Made by a program: the position numbers and the translations under genes
Notes under the pieces: generated by a model
Told to the model about the DNA's origin: nothing
The model's database searches: none
Seen by the model: only the letters and a program-made list of their open reading frames with translations
Part shown: piece by piece, positions 46,753 to 57,214 of the stretch
Numbering within the stretch: the stretch's first letter is position 1
Layout: each line of letters starts with the position of its first letter
Assembly: GCF_028715765.1 (NCBI RefSeq)
Contig: NZ_JAQURE010000008.1
Coordinates: forward strand, 1 to 64,000
Length of the DNA: 64,000 nt
Origin: Rhodoferax sp.
Lineage (GTDB): Bacteria > Pseudomonadota > Gammaproteobacteria > Burkholderiales > Burkholderiaceae_C
Reading direction: 5' to 3'

Positions 46753-47693
46753 CTGCCACTGTTTTGTGTCAAGCCGCCGCCCATGCGCACCAGCGCAATG
46801 TCGGCGGCTTTTTTCAGGGTGTTGCTGAGTGCATCGAGCAGCGCAGACTCCAGGTTCCAGCAGTGCCAGTACAGCGCCACATGCAGTGCTTGGCCGGGCA
46901 TCACGTCCACCAAGGCGCCACTGCGCAGATGCTCACGCACCAGCAGCTCTGGCAGCACACTCACCCCCCAGCCATCCAGCACAGCGCGCACTTGTCCGGT
47001 GGAGCTGGGCACATACAGCTGGCTCAAACCCACTTGTTTGAGGCCACACTTTTGCGCCACAAACTCGCTTTGTAAATCGTCTTTTCGGTTGAAGGCGATG
47101 AAGGGCAACTGGCTGAAGTTGTGTGCCGTTAGGCCGGCCGGGCAGCGCGCCTGGGCAAAAGCCGTTTGCGCTACTGCCACATAGCGCATGGCGCCCAGCG
47201 GTGTGACTTTGCAACTGCGCAGAGCCGCCGGTAGCGTGGTCACGCAGCCCAGCACGCGGCCTTCGCGCAGCCACTCCACCGTGAAGTCTTGGTCGTCGGT
47301 GATGATCTCCAGCCCCAAACCCTGGTGCGCCAGCGGGCTCAAGGCTGGCAGTGCCCACGAGGCAATGCTGTCGGCGTTGATGGCAATGGAGATGCGCTCA
47401 TCTTCGCCCGCCATCCCGGCAGCGCCGGGTGCCATGTCTTTGAGCTCGTGCTCCAGGTCGGCACGCAGCAGGCGCATTTGCATGGCGTGTTTCAGCAGCA
47501 AGCGCCCGGCGGTGGTGGCTTTGAGCGGGCGACTGCGCACAATCAGCACCGTGCCCACCTGCACCTCCAGCGAGCGCAGCCGCTGCGACACGGCGGACTG
47601 GGTGATCGACAAGCGCACCGCTGCACGCTCAAAACCACCTTCTTCCACAATGGTGGCCAGGCATTCCAGCGCGTCAGGGTCAAAAGTGCTCAT
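46749..47693 (-). CDS. argP: LysR-family regulator ArgP
   Basis: This 314-residue LysR protein has an N-terminal HTH (about 2-60, EEGGFERAAVRLSITQSAVSQ region) and an effector domain (about 90-300) with the ArgP-type segment ISIAINADSIASWALPAL. ArgP responds to arginine and lysine and activates the exporter gene argO/lysE; no such exporter is adjacent here, so its target is elsewhere. It is the same family as IciA, once reported to bind replication-origin DNA. Confidence 0.9.
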   Translation of the reverse strand: MSTFDPDALECLATIVEEGGFERAAVRLSITQSAVSQRLRSLEVQVGTVLIVRSRPLKATTAGRLLLKHAMQMRLLRADLEHELKDMAPGAAGMAGEDERISIAINADSIASWALPALSPLAHQGLGLEIITDDQDFTVEWLREGRVLGCVTTLPAALRSCKVTPLGAMRYVAVAQTAFAQARCPAGLTAHNFSQLPFIAFNRKDDLQSEFVAQKCGLKQVGLSQLYVPSSTGQVRAVLDGWGVSVLPELLVREHLRSGALVDVMPGQALHVALYWHCWNLESALLDALSNTLKKAADIALVRMGGGLTQNSGS

Positions 47694-47921
47694 GGCGTTT
47701 GATTGAATTCATGTGGCTGATAACTTTCATGAAATTCATTCTAGAACTGATGCAAGCCCCCTGACTTGCAGACGCTCGGGTGAGGCTTGCAGTCGGCAGC
47801 GAGGCCTCAAAAATCATTGGGGTTTACCCTAAATTCCATCTTGAAAACTTGTTTTTAGGGTCTTTTTGGCCTTTAAGCCAGGGGTGGGTCTTGCAAAATG
47901 TCAGCAACCAAGGACAAGACC

Positions 47922-48308
47922 ATGACGCTGCAATACCAACTCAAAGAAGGAAACTACCATTTGTACGACCTCAGCACGCCGGTCAGCAAGGTCACGGGTG
48001 AGCACCGCCTGCGCCTCAAAACCGACACGGTGGCGATTGCATTTGAGGCCAGCACGGGCGCGCTGCGTGAACACGGCAGCCCGCAGCGCATTCATTGCTG
48101 GGCCAACAACACGCGTCGGCGCTTGCGTGCCAGTGGTGCACTTGAGCATGCCAACGACATCGTGGTGGTGTCAGGCCCGCTGCCGATCGATGAGATCAAC
48201 AAGTGTCTGAAAATTGACGGCTATTGCCGCGACATGTTCACCCGGTTGCGTGACTTGCCCCACGGCAAGCGCTTGAGCCATGCCAGCCATCAGCACACCA
48301 GCCATTGA
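47922..48308 (+). CDS. Unrecognised conserved-looking protein
   Basis: This protein of 128 residues begins MTLQYQLKEGNYHLYDL. It has beta-rich character in the first two thirds (EHRLRLKTDTVAIAFEAST, NDIVVVSGPLP) and a helical, His-rich end (KRLSHASHQHTSH). ATG 47922 has AGGA 8 nt upstream; an in-frame ATG at 47898 is less supported. No domain recognised, no signal peptide, no transmembrane segment. Codon usage is like that of its neighbours, which supports it as a real gene. Confidence 0.7.
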   Translation: MTLQYQLKEGNYHLYDLSTPVSKVTGEHRLRLKTDTVAIAFEASTGALREHGSPQRIHCWANNTRRRLRASGALEHANDIVVVSGPLPIDEINKCLKIDGYCRDMFTRLRDLPHGKRLSHASHQHTSH

Positions 48309-48355
48309 TGAGGTGCTCACCTCCATTAGGCTGACCGACACCACCAGATAAAACT

Positions 48356-49837
48356 TTATCCAGCGCTGCTTGCATACACGCGCAGGCAGCCTTTGCCGTC
48401 GGCCTTGGCGGCGTACAACATTTGGTCGGCGTGGCGCAGCAAGTCATCAGCGCTGGCCGGGTCGGCGGGGAACAGCGTGAGCCCCATGCTGATGCCCACC
48501 CGCACTGCCTGCGCGTGGGTTTCAATCGGCTCGGTCAGTTCAGACATCATTTGGTGCAGCCGGTGCGTGACCTCATCCATGCCACCCGCATCTCCCAGCA
48601 GCAGCACAAACTCGTCGCCGCCCATGCGCGCCACGGTATCGGCACCGCGCAGGGCGTGCTGCATGCGCTGCGCCACCACGCGCAGCACCTCGTCGCCTGC
48701 GGCATGCCCAAGCCGGTCGTTGATGGGCTTGAACCCATCCAAATCCAAGTAGCACACCGCCAGTGGCGTGCGGTTGCGCTTGCTGTGTTGCAGCGCCTGT
48801 GCCAGCCGGTCGGTCAGCAGGCGGCGGTTGGGCAGACCAGTCAGCACATCATGGTTGGCCGCGTTCTCTAGCGCCTGGTGGCGTGCCACCAATTGCGAAA
48901 TGGATGAAATCATGCCCACCACATGCTGCACTTGCAGCGTTTCGTCTAACACCCGTGTGAGTTTCAACCAAATGGTTTCCAGCTCGCCATCGGGCTTGCG
49001 CATGCTCAGCTCGCCAGCCCAGTGGCCCGCCTCGGTGCAGGCTTGCCAAGCGGTTTGCCCTGGCTCGGTGCCCAGCAAACTGGGCATCAGCGCCACAATG
49101 GATTGCCCCAGCAAGGTGGCGTGCGTGCGCTGCAATTCAAGGCAAAAGGCCGGGTTGACATCAATCACCAGCCCTTGGGTGTCGGTGATGAAAATGCCGT
49201 CTGTGGAGCTCTCAATGATGTTGCTTGACAAGCGTAGCTTTTCTTCGGCGCGGCGGCGCTGGCTGACCTCGCGCAGCAGCGCCAAGGTGCGCATGGACAG
49301 GTTGTCATACATGCTCAGCACTGTGGTGATCAGCACATGCGCGGCACTTTTCATTTGGGCGGTCGCCTGAGCCTTGGCCTGATCCATGCTGCAGCCACTT
49401 TGCACCGCCAGCACCAGCTTGGCCATGTGGGTGTCGTCTTCAAGAATGTGAAACGCCAGCCAGTGGGTCAAAAAAGACACCATCTCTTCGACCGTCGCGT
49501 CCGAGCTCATCTGGCTCAACTTCAGCCGTGCCTGCCCCACTTGCGCGACGAATTCACGGTGGGTTTGGTGGTGCGCCAGCACCAGGCTGTCTTGCCCCAG
49601 GTGGCGTGCCCACACACCTTCTTCAGTTTGAAAATGGTAGACGGCGTAATCAGCCAGTTCGTCAAATACCGCAGTCAAGATCAACTCATCTGAGCCAAAT
49701 GCCATGTGCCCGGCCAGTTTGTTGAGCAAATCGACCAATTTGTGATGCTGCGCGTCAATCACCTCAATGCCGGTGGCAAACGTGTCACTCCACGGAAAAA
49801 TATCAGTCTGGGCGATCAAATGTTCGGCGGTAGGCAT
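48356..49837 (-). CDS. Bacteriohaemerythrin-PAS-diguanylate cyclase
   Basis: This 493-residue cytoplasmic protein joins an N-terminal haemerythrin domain (about 14-145) to a PAS domain (about 205-315) and GGDEF (about 320-490). Di-iron ligand candidates are His31, His68, Glu72, His89, His93, His130 and Asp135, the complete bacterial set. The GGDEF motif (406-410) is intact, and an RGAD inhibitory site (397-400) lies five residues before it. It should make cyclic-di-GMP under control of oxygen or redox state, as reported for a Vibrio Bhr-DGC. Monocistronic. Confidence 0.92.
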   Translation of the reverse strand: MPTAEHLIAQTDIFPWSDTFATGIEVIDAQHHKLVDLLNKLAGHMAFGSDELILTAVFDELADYAVYHFQTEEGVWARHLGQDSLVLAHHQTHREFVAQVGQARLKLSQMSSDATVEEMVSFLTHWLAFHILEDDTHMAKLVLAVQSGCSMDQAKAQATAQMKSAAHVLITTVLSMYDNLSMRTLALLREVSQRRRAEEKLRLSSNIIESSTDGIFITDTQGLVIDVNPAFCLELQRTHATLLGQSIVALMPSLLGTEPGQTAWQACTEAGHWAGELSMRKPDGELETIWLKLTRVLDETLQVQHVVGMISSISQLVARHQALENAANHDVLTGLPNRRLLTDRLAQALQHSKRNRTPLAVCYLDLDGFKPINDRLGHAAGDEVLRVVAQRMQHALRGADTVARMGGDEFVLLLGDAGGMDEVTHRLHQMMSELTEPIETHAQAVRVGISMGLTLFPADPASADDLLRHADQMLYAAKADGKGCLRVYASSAG

Positions 49838-49926
49838 AGCAGAGTGGGCAAATTTTCATTCATTACAGGGTGGACTTTGATCATAAGGCGAGTGCACCAA
49901 TCTTGCTGAAAACACCACAGACTGCC

Positions 49927-51198
49927 TTACCCAAGGGTTGCCCAGCGCAGCCATGCCCACACCAGCGCCAGTGTCAGCAGCGTCACCGGCACGCCCACGC
50001 GGGCATGCATGCGCCAGTCTATGGTCACGCCGCTTTGGCGCGCCAGGTCCACCACAATCAAATTGGCAATCGAGCCCACCAGCAGCAGGTTACCCGCCAG
50101 GGTGCTGACCAGCGCCAGCGTCAAACCGGCCTGAAAACCCTGCAGGTGCGGCAGCAGCAGCATCACCGCGGGCACGTTGGAGACCAGGTTTGACAAGCCC
50201 AGCGTTGCCACCAACAGCATGCCGGGGTCTGCCAAATGCACACCTTGCGCTGCCAGCCAGGCCACCGCCTGCGCCGCCAGCCCGGTGGACTCAAACGCCT
50301 GGTTGACCACAAACAAGCCCATGAACAGCACCAGCAGCGGCCAGTCCACCAGCCCCATGACGTGTGATGAGTGCAGCTTGCGACTGAGCAGCAGCAGCCC
50401 CGCGCCGACCAGCGCCGCCACCTCACGCGGCCACGGGGTGAACACAAACACCACCATCAGCGCCAGCGCCACCAGCAGCCCTTTGGCGCTTTGCCACACA
50501 TCAAAAGCCGGGACTGGCAACGTGGCTGCAGCTGGCACCCAGGGGTCTGGCGCATCGATGTGAGGGGCGCCAGCCTGCCTGCCCGGCGCGGCAGGCCCCC
50601 ACACCAGCCATGCCCAAAGCAGCAGCAAACTCAAACCCACCGGCACCCAGGCGTGGCGCACATAGCCACCAAAAGGCAGTTGCATGACCGAGCCAATCAA
50701 CATGTTTTGTGGGTTGCCAATCAGCGTGGCAGCCGAGCCGATGTTGGCCGCGCACGCCAGCCCCAGCAAAAAGGGCACCGGGTCCAGCTGCCGCTGGCGG
50801 CACAGCTGCACCACCACCGGCGTCATGGCCAGGCAAATGATGTCGTTGGAGAACACCGCTGACAGCACCCCCGCCACCGCAATCAAGGCACCCAGCAGCG
50901 CGTGGCGCCCCAGTGGCCAGGCCGCCACGCGCTGCGTGACCCAGGTGTAAAACCCACCCAAACGCATTTGTGCCGACACCACCATGAATGAAAACAGCAG
51001 CAGCACGGTGGGCAAGTCCACCGCCTGGGCGGCTTGCGCCACGCTCATGTCGCCCAAGCCCACCACGCCAATGGCACCCAGCAAAGCCACGCCCGAGCGG
51101 TCGAGCTTCAAGCGCGGCAAACCACCCAAAATCATGCCGAGGTAGACCGTGCCAAAGATGGCCACAACGCCCCAGTCGGTCAGGCTATGGTTTGGCAT
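49927..51198 (-). CDS. SLC13/ArsB-type anion permease
   Basis: This 423-residue integral membrane protein has 11-12 hydrophobic segments. The segments SNDIICLAMTPVV and AANIGSAATLIGNPQNM, and the later NLVSNVPAVMLLL, are the paired substrate/ion-binding motifs of the ion transporter superfamily that includes CitM, ArsB, NhaD and SLC13 carriers. No arsenic or citrate genes adjoin it, so the substrate is undefined. An AT-rich repeat lies upstream. Confidence 0.85.
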   Translation of the reverse strand: MPNHSLTDWGVVAIFGTVYLGMILGGLPRLKLDRSGVALLGAIGVVGLGDMSVAQAAQAVDLPTVLLLFSFMVVSAQMRLGGFYTWVTQRVAAWPLGRHALLGALIAVAGVLSAVFSNDIICLAMTPVVVQLCRQRQLDPVPFLLGLACAANIGSAATLIGNPQNMLIGSVMQLPFGGYVRHAWVPVGLSLLLLWAWLVWGPAAPGRQAGAPHIDAPDPWVPAAATLPVPAFDVWQSAKGLLVALALMVVFVFTPWPREVAALVGAGLLLLSRKLHSSHVMGLVDWPLLVLFMGLFVVNQAFESTGLAAQAVAWLAAQGVHLADPGMLLVATLGLSNLVSNVPAVMLLLPHLQGFQAGLTLALVSTLAGNLLLVGSIANLIVVDLARQSGVTIDWRMHARVGVPVTLLTLALVWAWLRWATLG

Positions 51199-51225
51199 CT
51201 GGCAAGGTTGGTGTTATTAATTTTT

Positions 51226-51272
51226 TATAGCTACTCACGCTTATTTCATAAGGGCTACAGCCATAAATTATA
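51226..51272 (+). repeat. AT-rich AATAGCT-type repeat between the permease and the GGDEF-EAL gene
   Basis: Reads TTTTATAGCTACTCACGCTT then ATTTCATAAGGGCTACAGCC. The core inverted repeat is partly decayed (AAGGGCT rather than AAGCGCT). Confidence 0.75.
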
Positions 51273-51345
51273 TATAAATGCATGGTGTCATTTGCGCCAA
51301 GCAACGCGTCCATTGCAGCACACTTGCCTGTGAACGGCACCCAGG

Positions 51346-54300
51346 TCAGGCACTGATCCAGGCCGCATCTGGCCGCCACTGCTGCACCCAGCCGGGCAGT
51401 TCTGCGGCGGGCATGGGGCGGGCAATGCCATAGCCTTGACCCAGCTCGCAGCCCAAGGCCAGCAGGGCGGCGCCGTGCGCCACGGTTTCCACGCCTTCGG
51501 CAATGACCTCGCGGTGAAAGGCCTCTGCCAGCCCAATCACGCCTTTCAAAATAGCCAGGTCGTCAGGGTCTTCCAACATGTCGCGCACAAAGCTTTGGTC
51601 AATTTTGAGCTGCGCCACCGGCAGCCGCTTGAGGTAGGTGAGCGACGAGTAGCCGGTGCCAAAGTCATCCAACGCAAAGCGCAAGCCCAATTGTTGGCAC
51701 TGCTCGATCACGTGCGAGGCCGAGCCAATGTCTTCCAGCGCGCTGGTTTCCAGCACCTCAAGCTCCAGCAATGCCGGGCTGACACCGGGGTGGTCGGCCA
51801 AGATGGCTTCCAGCCGGGGCACAAAATTGTGTTGCTGCATTTGGCGTGCGCTCACGTTCACGCTCACCGGCAGGTTCAGCCCCATGGCTTGCCAGGCCTG
51901 CAGTTGGGTCAACGCAGTGTGCATCACCCATTCACCTACCTCCACCATCAACATGTGGTTTTCAATGGCGGGCAAAAATTCAATCGGTGGCACCAAGCCG
52001 CGCTCGGGGTGCTGCCAGCGAATCAAGGCCTCTGCCCCCACCACTTGCCCGCTGCGCATGTTGACTTTGGGTTGGTAATACAGCACCAGCTCGCCTTGTT
52101 CGAGGGCTTGACGAATGCGGTCTTGGCTCTCGCGCGAGCCGCGCAGGTGGCGGTCTTGCTCGGTGTCAAAGGCGTGGTAGCGGTTTTTGCCGGCCAGTTT
52201 GGCCTGGTACATGGCCTGGTCAGCCTGGCGCTGAAGCTGGTCAGCATCAATCTCTTCGGTTTGCGGGAAATACGTCACGCCCAGGCTGGCCGACACTTGC
52301 ACCTGCCCCTCGGGCAGCGCCACCGGCGTGTGCGCGGCATCCAGCAGCCGTTGCAGCAGCGGCGCACAGGCTTCGCGCTGCGGCAAGTCCACCACCACCG
52401 CCACAAATTCGTCACCCCCCAGGCGCGCCAGCGTGTCGCCTTCACGCAAGACCTGCTTCATGCGCTCGGCCAGCGTCATCAACAGCTGGTCGCCCACTTC
52501 GTGGCCATGGGTGTCGTTGATGAGCTTGAAGCCATCCAGGTCAAGGTACACCACGGCCAGTTGCAGGCCACGCCGCTGGGCGTTGTGCATGGCCTGGTGC
52601 AAGCGGTCGGCCAGCAGCACGCGGTTGGGCAGGCCAGTCAGGGCATCAAAATGCGCCATATGTTCAAGCTGCTGCTCGTGCGCCTTGAGCGCCGTGATAT
52701 CTGAAAACAAGGCCACAAAGTGCCCAATCTGCCCCTGTGCATCGCGCACCGCGCTGATGGTTTGCATTTCCACAAACAGCTCGCCGCTTTTGCGCCGGTT
52801 CCAAATTTCGCCGTACCAGTGGTCTTTTTCCAGCAAGCCTTTCCACATGGCCTCAAAGTAAGCCTGGTCGTGCCGACCCGAACTGAGCAGGTGCGGGTTG
52901 CGCCCCAGCACCTCGTCGCGGCTGTAGCCGGTGATGCGGCTGAAAGCGGTATTGACGTTGACAATGCGGCCGTCTGGCGCGGTGATCATGATGCCCTCGC
53001 GGGCGTGGGTGAACACGCTGGCGGCCAGCTGCAGGGCTTGGTCAGCCGCTTTACGGGCGCTGATGTCAGACACCGCTGAAATAAAGTAAAGCGGTTCCCC
53101 CTGCGCGTTGCGCACCAGTTGCACTGCCAGGTTGACCCAAACCCAATGGCCGTCTTGGTGCACATAGCGCTTTTCTAGCTGGTAACTGCTGGCTTGGCCC
53201 GAGAGCAGGCGCTGCACCTGAGCCAAGTCAGCCGCCAGGTCTTCGGGCAGGGTGATGCGCTGAAAGTCAAAGCCCTGCGCCATCACCTCTTTATGGCTGT
53301 AGCCAATCAGTTGGCAAAACTGTTGGTTGATTTGCAAAAACTTGCCATCAGGGGCAATTTGGGCAATGCCCACCGCTGCGTTGTCAAACACCGCGCGAAA
53401 CAAGGCCTCGCGCTCTTGCAAGGCTTGTGTTTGTGCTTGCAGGTTGGCCTGGTAGCGCTGAAACAGCGTGCGCGACCAGCGGGCAAAGGCATAAGAAGCT
53501 GCCAGCCCCAAGGCCAACGCCAGTGCCAGCGGCCATAGCAGGTGGCGCCATGAGGGTTGGCCGCTGAGGCCATAGGCTTCTAAATCATGCTGCAGCGCGG
53601 CCTGCATCTCATTGTCAGCCAGGGTGGCCACCAGCACCCAACCCCAGGGCTCAACCTGGCGCACCAAAGCCGTTTTGTGAACTTGCGTGCCAGTGCGCTG
53701 GTCTGGCCAGACGTAATTGACAAAGCCTCCGCCGGCTTGCGCCTTGGCCAGCAGCAGTGCCAGTGCTTGTTGCTGTGCTGCAGGCATGCGCTGGTAGTGC
53801 TGACCTTCTAGCCGGTTATCAGAGGGTGAGAGCAACGACACCCCTTGGCGATCCAGCAGGCCAATGTAGCCACTGCGGCCAAATTGCAGCGCGCGCAGGC
53901 GGTCAATCACTTCTTTTTGTTGCTGCTCTTCCCATTTGTAGGTGTAGTCGCCGGTGCCAATCAGCCAGTCATAGGGGGCAAAACGGCGCACATAAGCCAA
54001 TTTGTCGGCCATCACCTGGGGCTGGTCGGGCATGTACCAGCGGTAGCGTGAATAGCCGGCACCGTCGGGGCTTTGTGCGGCGGCAATCAAACCGCGCATG
54101 ATGAAATGGCCGTTGTCGTCGCGGTTGTCCAGGTTGGTGCGGCCTTCAAGCTGCGGGGCGGTGGGCAACAAAATGAACTGGCCCTTGAAATCGTCAATGA
54201 AATAGTAGCCACGCCCATCGTAAAACCGCACCCCGCGCAGTGCCTCGGTGATCAAATGCTTGACCTCACTGGGGCTTTTTTGCGGCGACTCGCGGTCATA

Positions 54301-54600
54301 AATGGCTTGCGCGACCTGCATGGCCACGTCCACTTGCTCACGCAGGCTCTTTTTCAGCACCGCCTCGGTACGGTTGCGGGTGAATTCCAAAAAATTCACC
54401 GCCGAGTCAAGCTCGGCCGTCAGGCGGCTGTGCTGCTGGGCTTGCACGGTTTGGGCAATGCGCGCCAGCGAAGCCTGGTGGTCTTGCGCGCTACGCCAAC
54501 TGTAGTAACCACCCAGCAGCAGTGTCAGCAGCACCACAATGGCCAACGTGCCAGCCAGGTGCAGCCGGGGCAGGGTGTGCGCGGTGGCTTCAATGCGCAT
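51346..54600 (-). CDS. Cache-PAS-PAS-GGDEF-EAL cyclic-di-GMP signalling protein
   Basis: This 1084-residue protein has helix 1 at about 15-33, a periplasmic double Cache region (about 60-330, with YYFIDDFKGQF and YDWLIGTGDY in the first half), helix 2 at about 353-373, PAS 1 (400-515), PAS 2 (525-640), GGDEF (650-812; intact motif 728-732, I-site REGD 719-722) and EAL (825-1075; EALIRW from 857, DDFGTGYSS, AEGVET). Both catalytic centres look intact, so it could make and degrade cyclic-di-GMP. ATG 54600 follows the corA stop by 16 nt. Confidence 0.92.
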   Translation of the reverse strand: MRIEATAHTLPRLHLAGTLAIVVLLTLLLGGYYSWRSAQDHQASLARIAQTVQAQQHSRLTAELDSAVNFLEFTRNRTEAVLKKSLREQVDVAMQVAQAIYDRESPQKSPSEVKHLITEALRGVRFYDGRGYYFIDDFKGQFILLPTAPQLEGRTNLDNRDDNGHFIMRGLIAAAQSPDGAGYSRYRWYMPDQPQVMADKLAYVRRFAPYDWLIGTGDYTYKWEEQQQKEVIDRLRALQFGRSGYIGLLDRQGVSLLSPSDNRLEGQHYQRMPAAQQQALALLLAKAQAGGGFVNYVWPDQRTGTQVHKTALVRQVEPWGWVLVATLADNEMQAALQHDLEAYGLSGQPSWRHLLWPLALALALGLAASYAFARWSRTLFQRYQANLQAQTQALQEREALFRAVFDNAAVGIAQIAPDGKFLQINQQFCQLIGYSHKEVMAQGFDFQRITLPEDLAADLAQVQRLLSGQASSYQLEKRYVHQDGHWVWVNLAVQLVRNAQGEPLYFISAVSDISARKAADQALQLAASVFTHAREGIMITAPDGRIVNVNTAFSRITGYSRDEVLGRNPHLLSSGRHDQAYFEAMWKGLLEKDHWYGEIWNRRKSGELFVEMQTISAVRDAQGQIGHFVALFSDITALKAHEQQLEHMAHFDALTGLPNRVLLADRLHQAMHNAQRRGLQLAVVYLDLDGFKLINDTHGHEVGDQLLMTLAERMKQVLREGDTLARLGGDEFVAVVVDLPQREACAPLLQRLLDAAHTPVALPEGQVQVSASLGVTYFPQTEEIDADQLQRQADQAMYQAKLAGKNRYHAFDTEQDRHLRGSRESQDRIRQALEQGELVLYYQPKVNMRSGQVVGAEALIRWQHPERGLVPPIEFLPAIENHMLMVEVGEWVMHTALTQLQAWQAMGLNLPVSVNVSARQMQQHNFVPRLEAILADHPGVSPALLELEVLETSALEDIGSASHVIEQCQQLGLRFALDDFGTGYSSLTYLKRLPVAQLKIDQSFVRDMLEDPDDLAILKGVIGLAEAFHREVIAEGVETVAHGAALLALGCELGQGYGIARPMPAAELPGWVQQWRPDAAWISA

Positions 54601-54616
54601 GGGTTTCCAATTCAGT

Positions 54617-55777
54617 TCAGCGGGCCGAGCGCTCCAGGTAGCGCTTGCGCCAGAAAAACGCCACCAGGCTGGTCGCAATCAGCACCATGGCGGTCATGGC
54701 CAGCCAGAAGCCGTTGGACTGGTGCAGCAGCGGGATGAATTCGAAGTTCATGCCAAAAATGCCGGCAATCAGGTTCAGCGGCAGAAAAATGGCGGTCAGC
54801 ACGGTCAGCGTGCGCATGATCTCGTTGGTGCGGTGGCTTTGTGCGTTGAAGTGCATTTGCACTGCAGTTTCGGCGTTTTGCTCTAACCGGCGCACGTGGT
54901 GCACCACGCGCTCAATGTGCTCCAGCACATCGCGGCTGCGCACTTGCAGCATGTCGTGCGCGTGCTGCCCCAGCAAGCTGCTGCATTCGGGCTGTGTTTT
55001 CAGTGCCTCCAGCCAGTCTTGCATGGCGCTGCGCTGGTCTTCACACAGGGCATCAAGCTGGTGCAACGCCAGCCGGGCGTCGAGCAGGGCGCTCCAGTTG
55101 CTGAAACGTGTTTTGGGGTTCAGCAGCTCGGCTTGCCAGTGGTCTAGCTGTTGGCTGAGTTCGCGGCGCAGTGCCAAAAAACCGTCCACCATGTGGTTGA
55201 CGATGCGCAGCATCAGGTCAGCCGGGTCGGCGGCAATGCCACGTGCGCCGGTGGAGCGGTTGTCTGGCGCGTTGTCTGCAAGCAGCGGCTGGGTGGCCAG
55301 GCTGGTGGTGGCCAGCAGCCGGTTGACATAGGCGTCGCGCGGGGCCACATCTTGCGGGTGCACGCTGAGCAGCAGCCGTTCAAACACCACAAAGCCAATC
55401 GGGCTGGTGTCAATGCGCCGCAAGATCGGCGGGCCACCTTTGCGCCCCAGCTTCAGGCCGGGCTCGGTGGCGGTGGCGTTGTCGGCTGGGCGGGTGCTGA
55501 GGCGGCGAAACACCAGCAGGTCGTATTGCGAAGTGAAGTCGTAGCGCGAGGGCAGTTGCACATTGAGCAGGTCAGACACATGCAGGTCGACCATTTGCAC
55601 GCCGCACAGGCGCAGCAGCGCGGCTTGCAGCTGGGTGTGAAACTGGGCCAGTTCCTCGCGCGTGCACATCAGCCACAGGTAACCTTGCTCAGACAGTGGC
55701 ACGCTTGCCAGCAGCTGGGCGGGGTCGGCCAACTGGCGCTCAGTGACTTGGTTGGCGTGGATCGAGAGGAGTCGCAT
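54617..55777 (-). CDS. CorA/ZntB-family divalent cation channel
   Basis: This 386-residue protein has a large cytoplasmic N-terminal domain (about 1-320) and two C-terminal helices; the pore signature GMN lies at about 342-344 in IFGMNFEFIP, followed by the second helix and a basic tail (WRKRYLERSAR). The loop after GMN lacks the typical MPEL, replaced by FEFIPLL, as in some ZntB-type members. It may transport Mg2+ or Zn2+. Immediately upstream of the GGDEF-EAL gene, probably co-transcribed. Confidence 0.88.
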   Translation of the reverse strand: MRLLSIHANQVTERQLADPAQLLASVPLSEQGYLWLMCTREELAQFHTQLQAALLRLCGVQMVDLHVSDLLNVQLPSRYDFTSQYDLLVFRRLSTRPADNATATEPGLKLGRKGGPPILRRIDTSPIGFVVFERLLLSVHPQDVAPRDAYVNRLLATTSLATQPLLADNAPDNRSTGARGIAADPADLMLRIVNHMVDGFLALRRELSQQLDHWQAELLNPKTRFSNWSALLDARLALHQLDALCEDQRSAMQDWLEALKTQPECSSLLGQHAHDMLQVRSRDVLEHIERVVHHVRRLEQNAETAVQMHFNAQSHRTNEIMRTLTVLTAIFLPLNLIAGIFGMNFEFIPLLHQSNGFWLAMTAMVLIATSLVAFFWRKRYLERSAR

Positions 55778-55805
55778 GCAGGTGTCAAAGTGTGTGGCTG
55801 CAGAT

Positions 55806-56912
<1,107 letters not shown>

Positions 56913-56939
56913 TCAGGTTTTTTTTCAGGTTTGGTGAAA

Positions 56940-57069
56940 ACTGCAAAAATTTTTGTTAAATTACGTCCCGAGCAGTTTACTGCTCCCCGCTTTTCCTCCC
57001 TGAGCGGGGCCTTGATGTGTGACAGCAAATAGGCTTACCACCCCAGCCCTTGTGCTGGGGTTTTTTTTT
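56940..57069 (+). ncRNA. Candidate small RNA with three hairpins and a terminator
   Basis: The gap between hemB and hemJ holds hairpin 1 GAGCAG-TTTA-CTGCTC (56970-56985), hairpin 2 CCCCGC...GCGGGG (56985-56990 with 57004-57009), then an unpaired stretch rich in TGTGTGACAGCAAATAG, and a strong terminator. An AT-rich TTGTTAAATT at 56953-56962 could hold a -10 element. No start codon with a ribosome binding site is present. The 5' end is a guess. I do not recognise the family. Confidence 0.55.
57041..57069 (+). terminator. Intrinsic terminator of the candidate small RNA
   Basis: CCCCAGC-ccttgt-GCTGGGG followed by nine T residues. It is not preceded by any plus-strand protein gene for 10 kb, so it must end a different transcript. 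Confidence 0.9.
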
Positions 57070-57214
57070 GCTCAAAATTTCCCTTGCCGGGTCTCATTCC
57101 ATTTCTATATCCATCCGACATGTTGTTGCAACGCCATGCCGTGCGCTGGCACTGTCTGCGGCTTCGCGCCTAATGTCGTATCGATCTGAAAACGGAATCA
57201 CTTAAACTTGAATC

